Assembly: GCA_963575745.1 (NCBI GenBank)
Contig: CAUYUJ010011558.1
Location: forward strand, 591,780 to 653,779
Reading direction: 5' to 3'
Source of the DNA: Prorocentrum cordatum
Taxonomy: Eukaryota; Sar; Dinophyceae; Prorocentrales; Prorocentraceae
Length of the DNA stretch: 62,000 nucleotides
Position 1 is the first letter of the stretch, and every line of letters starts with the position of its first letter. Of the stretch, positions 41,064-48,734 are shown piece by piece. The translations under genes were made by a program, and so were the position numbers. The notes below the pieces were generated by a model. It searched no databases, was not told where the DNA came from, and saw only the letters and a list, made by a program, of their open reading frames with translations.

Positions 41064-41079
41064 TATATATATATATATA
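41030..41079. repeat. T31 run followed by (AT)n
   Basis: 31 consecutive T (41030-41060), then about 19 bases of AT repeat. Confidence 0.95.
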
Positions 41080-41192
41080 AAGAACATGGTAGTTTCATAG
41101 CTTGCATATCGCGACGGCTAAACGCTTATAGAATTTATAAATCCGTTGTTGATAAACATATGGTAAACTTTATAAGTGCGCTAAGCTTTAGC

Positions 41193-41218
41193 TAAACCTC
41201 ATAAGCCTTCACAAACCC
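41193..41218 (-). repeat. Right terminal inverted repeat
   Basis: TAAACCTCATAAGCC...ACAAACCC, imperfect inverted partner of 26360-26385. The sequence CTCATAAGC is the exact complement of the left core. Confidence 0.6.
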
Positions 41219-41220
41219 AG

Positions 41221-41230
41221 GATGCATCTC
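41221..41230. repeat. Right copy of target-site duplication
   Basis: GATGCATCTC. It contains the ATG (41222) at which the interrupted LINE RT frame resumes. Confidence 0.6.
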
Positions 41231-43571
41231 AGCAAGGCCCTTGGGACAGCCTGGGCCCCTGCCCGGGGCCTGCTCCCTGGCTGCCCCCTCGCCGCGTTCA
41301 TCTTGGGCGTGCTCGCGCGGCCGTGGATGCAAGCTACTGGCCGGGTGGGTGACAAGCTCTGTCGGCGCATCTATGTGGACGACTTCACACTGTGGGCCAG
41401 GGCGCCTGCTGAGCTCGGCGGCGAGGCCGCCGAGAGCGTCCGCGACGCGCTGCGCCTCGCGGACACTTTCGAGGCGGCGATGGGCTGGCGGCTGAACCGG
41501 GACACAAGCCGGCAGTTCGCCAGCAGCTGGGCCGCGCGGCAGTGGCTCGCAGAGCAGACGCCCAGCATCCGAGCCCAGCCTGGCTTTCGCGACCTCGGAG
41601 CGGCGGCCGGGGTCGGAGGCAGCCGCCGCTGCGGGGTCACCGCCTGCCGGGCGCAGGGGGTGCGTGGTCGCTTCGCGCGCGTCGGGCAGTTGCCGCTGCG
41701 CTTCGGCCAACGCTTCCACCTGGGCGCTGCCGCGGGCACAGCGGCCGGGTTGCATGGCGCCTCATGCGGGCGACCTCCCGCTCGCGAGCTCGCCGCGCTC
41801 CGGACCGCCGCGCGCGCGGCGGGCGGTGTGCAGGGGCGGGTTCCGCGCGGCCGCGGAGACCCTCGCCGTGGTTGTCCTCGCGCCGCTGTGGCAGGCGGCG
41901 AAGGCTCTCCGTCGCCAGCGGTTCCCCGCCGCCCTGTGGCGCGCGGCGGCCGGGGCGCTGGCTGCCGGGCACGGTCGCGGCGCGGGCCCGATTGCTGCCG
42001 CGGCCCGCAGCTTGGCGGAACTCCAGCTCGGGGACGACGTCGAGGTCTGGAGAGGGGTGCCCGCCGCGCCAGCGGGCTGGCGCCCAGAGGAGCGCCCGCT
42101 GCAGGACACCCGCAGCGTCCTCCTAGAAGCCTGGGCGCGCCGGGAGGCCCGCGCCCTGGCGGCCCGCCGCGTGGGCCTCGCGCACGTCCAGGCGGGCGTT
42201 GACAGGCGGGCCACGCGGCGGCTGCTGGAGGACGAGGGCGCCCTGGCACCAGACGCCGCCGGCGCCCTGCGCGCGGTGCTGACCGGCAACGCGGTCACGG
42301 AGTCGGTGGCCGCGAAGTGGGGCAAGCCGCAGCGGTGTCCGCACTGCGGAGCCACGTGCGAGGACCGGCAGCACCGGTTTGGGGACTGCCCGCGGTGGGC
42401 CGACAGGAGGCGCGCGGCGCTCGTGGCCGGGCGCCTCTCGGCCGCTGCCTTGCAGGCCCGCCTGCCGCCGGGGGTCGCGAACGCCGGCGCGCTTCCGCTC
42501 GACGCTCGCTCGGCCGCGCTCGCTGCTGCCGCCAGCGCCAGCGCCCCCGCGCCCGCGCCCCCCCCGCCTCACCCGCCCGCGGAAGGCGCAACGCGGTGCC
42601 GGGCCTGGACCGACGGCGCGTGCGAGCACCCGACCGACCCGCTGCTGGCCCGCGCCGGGTTTGGTTTCCGCTTGGAGGATGCCGCGGGCGCGCGAACCGA
42701 CCACAGCGGCGGGGTCGACGGGGCGCAGACTGCGCAGCGCGCCGAGCACACAGCAGCGGTGCAGGCGCTTCACGCGGCCCAGCAGCCCCTCGAGATCGTC
42801 ACAGACTCGTAGTACGTCCGGAACGGTGTCTCCGCGCTCCGGCAGGGCGCTACCCCACGGGAGTGGTCGCACTCTGACTTGTGGGAACTCATCGCACCCC
42901 ACTGCCGCTGCGGGTTCCTGACGGCGGGGTGGATCAAGGACCACCTAGACGAGGGCGGCGCCGCCGCGCGCGGGGTGTCCACCGAGGACCGGCTGGGCAA
43001 TGCCGCCGTGGACCAGCTGGCTGGGGCGGCGGCCTCAGCGCGGCTGCCGCCGCCGGACCTCCTGCAGGCTCGCGGGGTCACGCTGCACGCCCTCCGGACG
43101 CTGCAGGCGATGCTGGCCGAGGTCGAGCTGGCGGCGCTCAAAGCCAACCACGGCAGCGCCGGGCAGGCGCCGCCGCGCGTGCGACGCCGCTGGGCCGCAC
43201 CAGGGCCGCGGCGCCGAGAGCCCCGCGCGGGCGGCGACGCGGCGGTGGCGGCGGCCGCGGCCAGGAGAGCGCTGCCGGCAGCGCCGCGCCAGAGCCCCGC
43301 CGAAACGGCCCGCGCGCTCTTCGCCGGCGGCGCCTGGCGCGCGCACGTCGCTTCGCAGGGGCCAGGGTGGGTCGCCTGCGTGCGATGCGGCTGCTGGGCT
43401 CCCGCGTGGGAGCTCCTGGCCAGCCGCCCCTGCGGTGGGTGGGCGCCGGCGCTGCCGCCGCGGGCAGCGGGTCTGCTTCTGCTCCCAGCAGCGCGCGCGG
43501 GCGGCGCGGAGGCGGCTTGGCGCGGCGCCCTGCAGGCTCGCTGGGAGGCCCGCCCGAGGGCGCCGGACTAA
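41222..43571 (+). pseudogene. LINE-like reverse transcriptase 3' half, zinc knuckle and RNase H
   Basis: It continues the RT of 25559-26353. GLLPGCPLAAF (motif B region) and RIYVDDFTLW (motif C, YVDD near 41371) are intact. The first frame degenerates near 41560-41700. The same protein continues in a second frame from about 41800 (LAVVVLAPLWQAAKALRRQR...). A zinc knuckle-like CPHCGATCEDRQHRFGDCP is near 42338-42394. RNase H: WTDGACE (near 42607), QRAEHTAAVQAL (E near 42748), IVTDS (near 42795), then an in-frame TAG at 42810-42812, and WIKDHLD and RLGNAAVDQLAG (near 42990-43020). It ends with TAA at 43569. At least one frameshift and one stop, so non-functional as read. Confidence 0.8.
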
Positions 43572-43809
43572 TTTAGTGCATGCAGCCGGGCTGCGAGCCG
43601 CGCGCTTGGCCCTCCCCCTCCCTTCCCCGCTCCCTCCCCCCCGCCGCCTCCTGCCTCCCTGCCACTGGGCTCCGATGGATGGTAAAAAAGTGTGACATGT
43701 GTTTTGCTGTGCTTGGCCGTTTCCCTGAAGGGTTCGATCTAGCCGTTCTAAGGAATTGGCAGGAGGATTGCCGGATCAGCAATCGGTCGGGCCACGTGGC
43801 CTCCCGTTA
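43572..43809. other. Downstream of LINE, no gene seen
   Basis: CCCTCC-rich stretch at 43610-43665, then unique sequence. Confidence 0.4.
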
Positions 43810-44045
43810 CCTCTTGTGGCCTCTCGTCGCCATCCTTACCCTCATCCTCATCCATATCCATATCCCGTTGTATGTTTCCCGATCCCTGTTCCTTTTATCC
43901 CTATCCCTATCCATTCCCTGTCCACATCCTGTAGCTCCTAGCCCTATATCCCTATGCCCCTATCTCTATAGCCCTAGTCTATATTTTGTATCCCTATGTC
44001 TATCCTTTCCCCTCACACCCCATCGTGTCCTCACATCTTGACCCC
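43810..44045. repeat. Degenerate CCCTAT/CCATAT hexamer tract
   Basis: ATCCCTATCC, ATATCCCTATGCCCC and related words over about 230 bases, forming a pyrimidine-rich tract. Inside the proposed intervening sequence of the anoctamin-like gene. Confidence 0.7.
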
Positions 44046-44331
44046 CCTTTCCGTGCCCCCACTGCAATTGTGTAAACCTGATTACTTTAGGGTCTTCTGT
44101 CGCAAGGGCCTTGGGGTATAATTTCGCCCCCGTCGGGGGGGGGCGCCTCAGTGGGAAAAACGCTTCCCCAAACAGTAATTTGTTCTGGGGTGTTGGTCAA
44201 TATCAGCTCCGGGGAGGGTGGTTGATTTTCTAATGACACGTGCGTCCCTGGGATGGGGTCGGCCCTAGAAAATGCTAAAAATGTCTTACCAGAATCCAGC
44301 CGAGCATTCTAACACCCTCGGATGTGCACAA
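44046..44331 (+). other. Sequence before anoctamin C-half, possible 3' splice site
   Basis: Unique sequence ending TTCTAACACCCTCGG and TGCACAAGG at 44306-44333. CTAAC resembles a branch site and the AG/G at 44331-44333 could be a 3' splice site, with a later AG at 44344-44345 as alternative. No coding domain upstream of this point. Confidence 0.35.
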
Positions 44332-45620
44332 GGCACGGTGTCGGATTCGAGTTGTATTTTGCTTTGGCCAAGAGTCTGTCCGAGAGATTGGCTGCTTTAC
44401 GTCATCGCAGAAACACCGATGAGTTCAATCTCTCAGTGGAGATGTTGCTGATCGTGCTGGCTGCGGTGGAGCGAATCAGCACATTCGGTGCCCTGGCTTT
44501 TGTTTTCGTTCCTCAGTGGGAGAAGCCTCCGCCAGAAGATATCATCGACATGCGCCGCCCGTGTAATGACTTGGTGTTGGGCACGGGCTCCCTCTTCTGC
44601 TTGCAGCGGCGGTTGCCTGCCAGTGTACGGCGCAGCGTTTTCCGCAAGATGTTGAACGGCCCTTTTCTGGTCGCTCCGTTTGTGAATATCCTTGTGAAGG
44701 TCATATTGCCACTCGTCGCACGTCAGCTGGACTCTTTCGCCAGGAGCTCGGGGGAGGATTGCTGGGAGCCGTGCAAGGCGCCGACGCACCTCGTCGCCAG
44801 GACTTTGGCGCTGCTCCTGTCGTATGACGGCGACAGCGTGGGCTGCCTCCGCTTCATCGTGCGCGGGTGGCCCTTCTCCGAGGTCTCGGCGGTCCGTGGC
44901 CCAGACGGCAAACTCGTCCACACCGAGCCCTCGCCTCCGTGGGAGGAGCTCAGGGGTGTTGCTCGCGCCGCGGCATCCGCGGCGAAGACGAGAGCCTCTG
45001 GGGCCCTCGGCCGCCTCTCGGCCCTCGCTTCGCGGGCGGCGCCAGGTGGCAGCAGGTCAGAGTGCGATGACACGCCGGAGACCTTGCAGCTGGACCTTGC
45101 CTGCGAGGAGATGGAACCCAAGGACTTGATCCACAGAGCGCTTCAGGAGGCAGTGCGCAAGCCCTTCGAGCCTGCAAGCGAGCTCCTGGAGGTGCAGATG
45201 AGCTTCCTCTGGATTCTGCTCTTTGCTCCGATCGTGCCGCACGGCATCCTCCCGACGCTCCTTGCTCAGGTAATTGAGAACAAGACCGACCTTGCCAAGA
45301 TGCTCCTCGCTCGGCGGCGGCCCTTTCCAGAGTCGGCCCTGATCGTGCACAAGACGCAGCAGGCGTTTGTGCGGGCAGCGGCCTTCGGTGCCACAGGGTG
45401 GTCCCTCGGCCTGTCACTGATGACGTACAACAACGACCTTTGGCGCTGGAGTTGGGCGGCTCGGGCATGCACCGCTGCATGCGTCACCGCCTGGCTTTTC
45501 ATCGCCGCCGGCATCGCGCTGGCGCACTCCGACCGCGCTTGGCTCGGGGTGATAGGTGCCGTGAGCGTGGCGCTGTTGGCGGCGTTCGTGGTCAGTAGCG
45601 GCTTGGTCGACAGCTCGTGA
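44332..45620 (+). CDS. Anoctamin (TMEM16)-like protein, C-terminal half
   Basis: The open frame is 432 codons counting from 44322. The first credible exon base is near 44333-44346. ELYFALAKSLSERLAAL, then RRNTDEFNLSVEMLL match the anoctamin segment before TM5 (Y-x-x-xA-x-x-L...N-x-T-x-x-E). TM segments are at about 40-64, 114-134, 292-316 and 350-430. The key block ELLEVQMSFLWILLFAP ... AQVIENKTDLAK aligns without gaps to anoctamin TM7-TM8, with E287, E290, E319 and D323 at the positions of four acidic residues of the TMEM16A Ca2+ site (E702, E705, E734, D738). A charged Ala/Ser-rich cytosolic loop is at ~205-250. The N-half is at 23602-24873. TGA at 45618-45620. Confidence 0.8.
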
Positions 45621-45659
45621 AGCGGCTCGTCGTGTTGAGTTGCATGCGTTGATGGAGCC

Positions 45660-45815
45660 ATGGAGACATGTGCGCACATAGTGTTGCTCCTGCTGTGTGT
45701 TACTTGGTGCTTTGTGTGTGCTCTCGTCGGCACGTCGCTCAAGGTATGTGCCGGGCAGGATTTCGATGGGCTGCGCCCCGGAAGGTGTCGTCAGCTGCCG
45801 CGCTTGCTCATTTGA
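45660..45815 (+). CDS. Short ORF with signal-anchor-like start and a possible 5' splice site
   Basis: 51 codons from ATG at 45660. Residues 6-25 (HIVLLLLCVTWCFVCALVG) are strongly hydrophobic, like a signal peptide. After TSLK the sequence reads AAG/GTATGT, a textbook 5' splice site at 45742-45743, so it might be a first exon. It starts 39 bases after the anoctamin stop, in the same frame. It may be only 3' UTR. No family. Confidence 0.2.
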   Translation: METCAHIVLLLLCVTWCFVCALVGTSLKVCAGQDFDGLRPGRCRQLPRLLI

Positions 45816-46520
45816 AGGGAACGCGTGGCACTTCGTGTTCGGGCAGCAGGCACCAATAGAAAAGAGCGCTGATCCCCGGGAGGGAGGGATCGAGAGCTCC
45901 AGGGGCCAGCGACTCGAGGAAAGGAGTCGCCACTGGTGTGGGGCGGTCTGGGGGAAGGCCCGGCCCGCCTCGCGTCGCGACAGAAATCACGGCGGAAGTT
46001 CGCCACTCTCGGCCTTCGGGGACCCTGACTGGCACTGGGGCCGTCAACAGAAAGACTCAGGATGAACAGCTGGCCGCTGGCCCAGCGAACAAGGTCTACT
46101 CGGACATCCTGGGTTGCGCGTCACGTTGTGACGAGAAGGTAAAGTCGGGGGTCTGGGGGAGAGGGAGTGGTAGAAAGAGAGAGAGAGAGAGAGAGAGATT
46201 AGTGAGGAGGGGCAGAGCGATTCGAGGGGAAGTTCAGGGAGAGGGGGGGATAGACACGTGGGCCGCGAGCTGAAAGGCTGGAGGGTTGGAGGAGCTCGGG
46301 GAGAAGGGATACAGGAAGGGAAGTGGGGGGCAAAGAGGGGGGCACACAGGTAGAAAGGAAAGCCGCCCAGACATCCAACGTCTCGAAATCAAGGCATGCG
46401 TTGTAATCGTTGTTTGTCCCCATATCCAAAAGATATCCCATACCACATTGTGATGACCATGGTATGGTGAGAGTATGATGTGAGTATGATGGTGATGGTG
46501 AATGATGGGCGATTATGAGT
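45816..46520. other. Intergenic, no gene seen
   Basis: Contains a (GA)n run at 46175-46198 and a segment (45975-46065) resembling 22840-22910. The last 100 bases drift into ATG-rich sequence. Confidence 0.45.
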
Positions 46521-46549
46521 ATGATGATGACGATGGTGGTGATGATGAC

Positions 46550-46629
<80 letters not shown>
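46521..46629. repeat. (GAT)n tract, left flank of element 2
   Basis: (ATG)n, nearly perfect from 46551 and ending TGATGATGA exactly where element 2 begins. Confidence 0.95.
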
Positions 46630-46692
46630 GACTTGTCCTCAGAACGTGCAGGAGATGAAAACACAGAGTCCGTATACGTTTCGCTCAAGCCT
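46630..46692 (+). repeat. Element 2 repeat A1
   Basis: 63 bp from GACTTGTCCTCAGAACG to CGCTCAAGCCT. It contains an SL-like stretch at 46669-46689 (TCCGTA...TTT.GCTCAAG). Confidence 0.9.
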
Positions 46693-46720
46693 TTTTCGCC
46701 TCAGGGAGCACCTGACACGT

Positions 46721-47197
46721 ATGCGCCCTCTCGCTCTCCGGCCGCCATCCTGGTTGCGGGTCTGCATCTGGTGTGCTCTGGACGCGTGGCAGCCAGGCCT
46801 GCTGCGCGCGGGCGGCGGAGGCGGTCCGCCCGACGACTGGGACAGTCGGGCGGCCCTCGCTGCCCAGCGGGCTGCCGAGCGCGGGGCCCAGCTCGCCGCG
46901 GCGCACGCGGCCAACCTCAGCCAGTGCCACGCCGCGCTGGACGAGGTGCAGGTCGCGCTGGCCAACCTGTCCGCGGAGCTGGCCGAGCTCCGCGCCCTGC
47001 AGGCCGCGCCGGCCGAGCTGCCCGAGGAGCCCGACACGCTCCTGTGGCACGCGCTCGGGGTGGTGCTGACCGCGGCGCTGACGCAGTGTGGCGCTTGCCT
47101 CGCCGCCTGGCGTCGCCGCGATGGCCCTCCTGCCCGCGAACCTGAGCCTCTTCCTGAGCGACGGGACCGCCGCCGAGGCGGAGGAGTTCTTCAATGA
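46721..47197 (+). CDS. Element 2 ORF1: small coiled-coil and membrane protein
   Basis: 158 codons from ATG at 46721, shortly after A1. Residues ~45-105 are an Ala/Leu/Glu-rich helix (AAHAANLSQCHAALDEVQ, LANLSAELAELRAL), likely a coiled coil. One hydrophobic segment follows at ~112-132 (LLWHALGVVLTAALTQCG), then an Arg/Glu/Pro-rich tail. It is equivalent in position to element 1 ORF1. It overlaps the ORF2 start by 77 bases in another frame. Function unknown. Conservation of a single-pass small ORF before gag in two families supports it being real. Confidence 0.5.
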   Translation: MRPLALRPPSWLRVCIWCALDAWQPGLLRAGGGGGPPDDWDSRAALAAQRAAERGAQLAAAHAANLSQCHAALDEVQVALANLSAELAELRALQAAPAELPEEPDTLLWHALGVVLTAALTQCGACLAAWRRRDGPPAREPEPLPERRDRRRGGGVLQ

Positions 47198-48734
47198 GCT
47201 GGTGCCAGGGCGGGTCGTGTGCTTCTACTATGAGGACGACCCGAACATATGGCACGAACGGTTGCTGTTGTGGCCGTGCCCTGGCGCCTTCCCCAACACA
47301 TGCTGGACTTGCCTCACGCCTGACGGCGACGTGTACCCTGAAGAGATGGCGGCAGGGCCCGATGGCGACGGGCCGAGCCGCGTTTCCCTCACGATGGGGG
47401 CGACTCCCGCTGCTGTTCGCCCCCCGGGGCGAGTCTACAGGTTTCGTGAATATCCCGCCGAGGAGGACATGATCGACCTCTTTCGGGACGCTCGCCTGGC
47501 CGCCCGCAACGCCGGCTTGCGCGAGTCCGAGCCGACCGCCTTCATGCGCGACGGCGGCCGGCCCACCAAGAGCATGACGGTCAGCTTCAACGACGTGCCA
47601 GGCTTCTTGCGCCGCACGCGGGGCAAGGGCCCGTCCGCTGCCGCGCCGCGCGGCCCGCCTCGTGGCCCGCCTGTGGCCCCGCCCCCGCTGGACGCCGCGG
47701 GCGCTGAGCCAGGGGCGCTCGCCGACGGCGAGGTCGGGGGCACTCCGACCCCGAGGGACGGCCCTGGCGCGGTAGTGCTCACTGACGAGCGGGCCGCGCC
47801 GCCTGGGTTTGCATGGTTTGTGATGAAGACGGTCCCGAACGAGTGCCAGCAGTTCGATGAGGTCGTCCCGAAGGCGGGTGACGTGGTCTGGGGCGAGAGC
47901 GGGCTCTACAGCACGGCGGGCGGTTTCGTCGTGCCGATCGAGCTCCACCCTGTCCCGCTGCCTGCCGAGGTGTTGGACAAGGTAGCTGACGACGACGCCC
48001 GCCTCCTCGGCCCTCTCCAGCGCACGCGGGAGGGCCGTCGGCACCGCGACTTTCGCGAGGCGGTGTCGTCCATGAGGCAGGAGCAGCATGACGACTTCCC
48101 GCTCGTCGGGGAGCGCAGTTTCAAGTGGCTGTGCGCCTACATCGTCGACCACGGCGGCACCCCCGACGGCCGCCACACCAAGTGGATGATGGAGAGCGGC
48201 TGCACCAAGGATTCGGCGGCCGCGCACCTCCACGACTTGCTCGGCTTCGCCATCGAGATGGCCGTCACCTACGACCAGGTTGACGGCTCCAACCTCGCCA
48301 GCATGGAGGTGGTCTCGCGGGCCTACCAGCTGGTCGAGGAGACCATGGGGAGCATGAAGATCGAGGGCGTCGAGCACTACATCGGCCGCCAGAAGCAGAG
48401 CGCCCGCCGTGGCGTCGCGATGGCGCCGGGGGTCGCCAAGTACGCCACCGACCAGCTCGCCAAGGAGACGGAGATCCAGAAGCAGAGGCGCAAGGCGCGC
48501 GAGGAGAAATCTGCCCAGTCGGGCAGGAAGGACAAGGGGCGACCTGGGGTCAGCGATCGGGGGGTGGCTCGACCCAATCGCCGCATTTCGAGAGCCAGTT
48601 TTGTGGACCTGCTGATGTCCAACCTCTTGGCGATGGCATGCTGCCTTTTGCCGTGTCTGCGTCGCCGATTGCTTCGCCTCCACCGCCTGGACTATCCCGT
48701 TCGGTTCGGGCTCGCCTTTCCCGCGCCCAGTTGA
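47121..48734 (+). CDS. Element 2 ORF2: gag-like protein
   Basis: 537 codons from ATG at 47121 (MALLPANLSLFLSDG). The N-terminal domain has several Trp/Cys residues (VCFYYEDDPNIWHERLLLWP). Pro/Gly-rich linkers lie near residues 170-220. The conserved block with element 1 ORF2 lies near residues 330-400 (HTKWMMESG, AVTYDQV, AYQLVEETM) with the basic tail ATDQLAKETEIQKQRRKAREE near 440-460. The last ~60 codons (hydrophobic FVDLLMSNLLAMACCLLPCL then Arg-rich) overlap the start of the RT ORF in another frame and may be non-functional. Confidence 0.65.
   Translation: MALLPANLSLFLSDGTAAEAEEFFNELVPGRVVCFYYEDDPNIWHERLLLWPCPGAFPNTCWTCLTPDGDVYPEEMAAGPDGDGPSRVSLTMGATPAAVRPPGRVYRFREYPAEEDMIDLFRDARLAARNAGLRESEPTAFMRDGGRPTKSMTVSFNDVPGFLRRTRGKGPSAAAPRGPPRGPPVAPPPLDAAGAEPGALADGEVGGTPTPRDGPGAVVLTDERAAPPGFAWFVMKTVPNECQQFDEVVPKAGDVVWGESGLYSTAGGFVVPIELHPVPLPAEVLDKVADDDARLLGPLQRTREGRRHRDFREAVSSMRQEQHDDFPLVGERSFKWLCAYIVDHGGTPDGRHTKWMMESGCTKDSAAAHLHDLLGFAIEMAVTYDQVDGSNLASMEVVSRAYQLVEETMGSMKIEGVEHYIGRQKQSARRGVAMAPGVAKYATDQLAKETEIQKQRRKAREEKSAQSGRKDKGRPGVSDRGVARPNRRISRASFVDLLMSNLLAMACCLLPCLRRRLLRLHRLDYPVRFGLAFPAPS

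Larger units (their letters stand above)
26354..41221 (+). mobile_element. CACTA/KDZ-like DNA transposon, ~14.9 kb, carrying six genes
   Basis: Boundaries follow from the split LINE frame, the ATG repeated at both ends, and imperfect inverted termini (26360-26385 versus 41193-41218, about 21 of 26 positions, core GCTTATGAG). Its base composition is AT-richer than the host LINE on both sides. Contents in order, all on plus: accessory genes at 27234, 30430, 31434, 33380 and 35914, then a DDE transposase at 38382-40433. The termini carry AT-rich sequence with short hairpins (left) and 16-bp direct repeats plus T31(AT)n (right). The exact superfamily is uncertain: the transposase signature is Tnp2/KDZ-like, but the ends do not start with CACTA. 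Confidence 0.7.

Noticed and set aside
43810-44045. Interstitial telomere
   Set aside because: The words are CCCTAT/CCATAT and irregular, not the CCCTAAA expected for the TTTAGGG telomere type.
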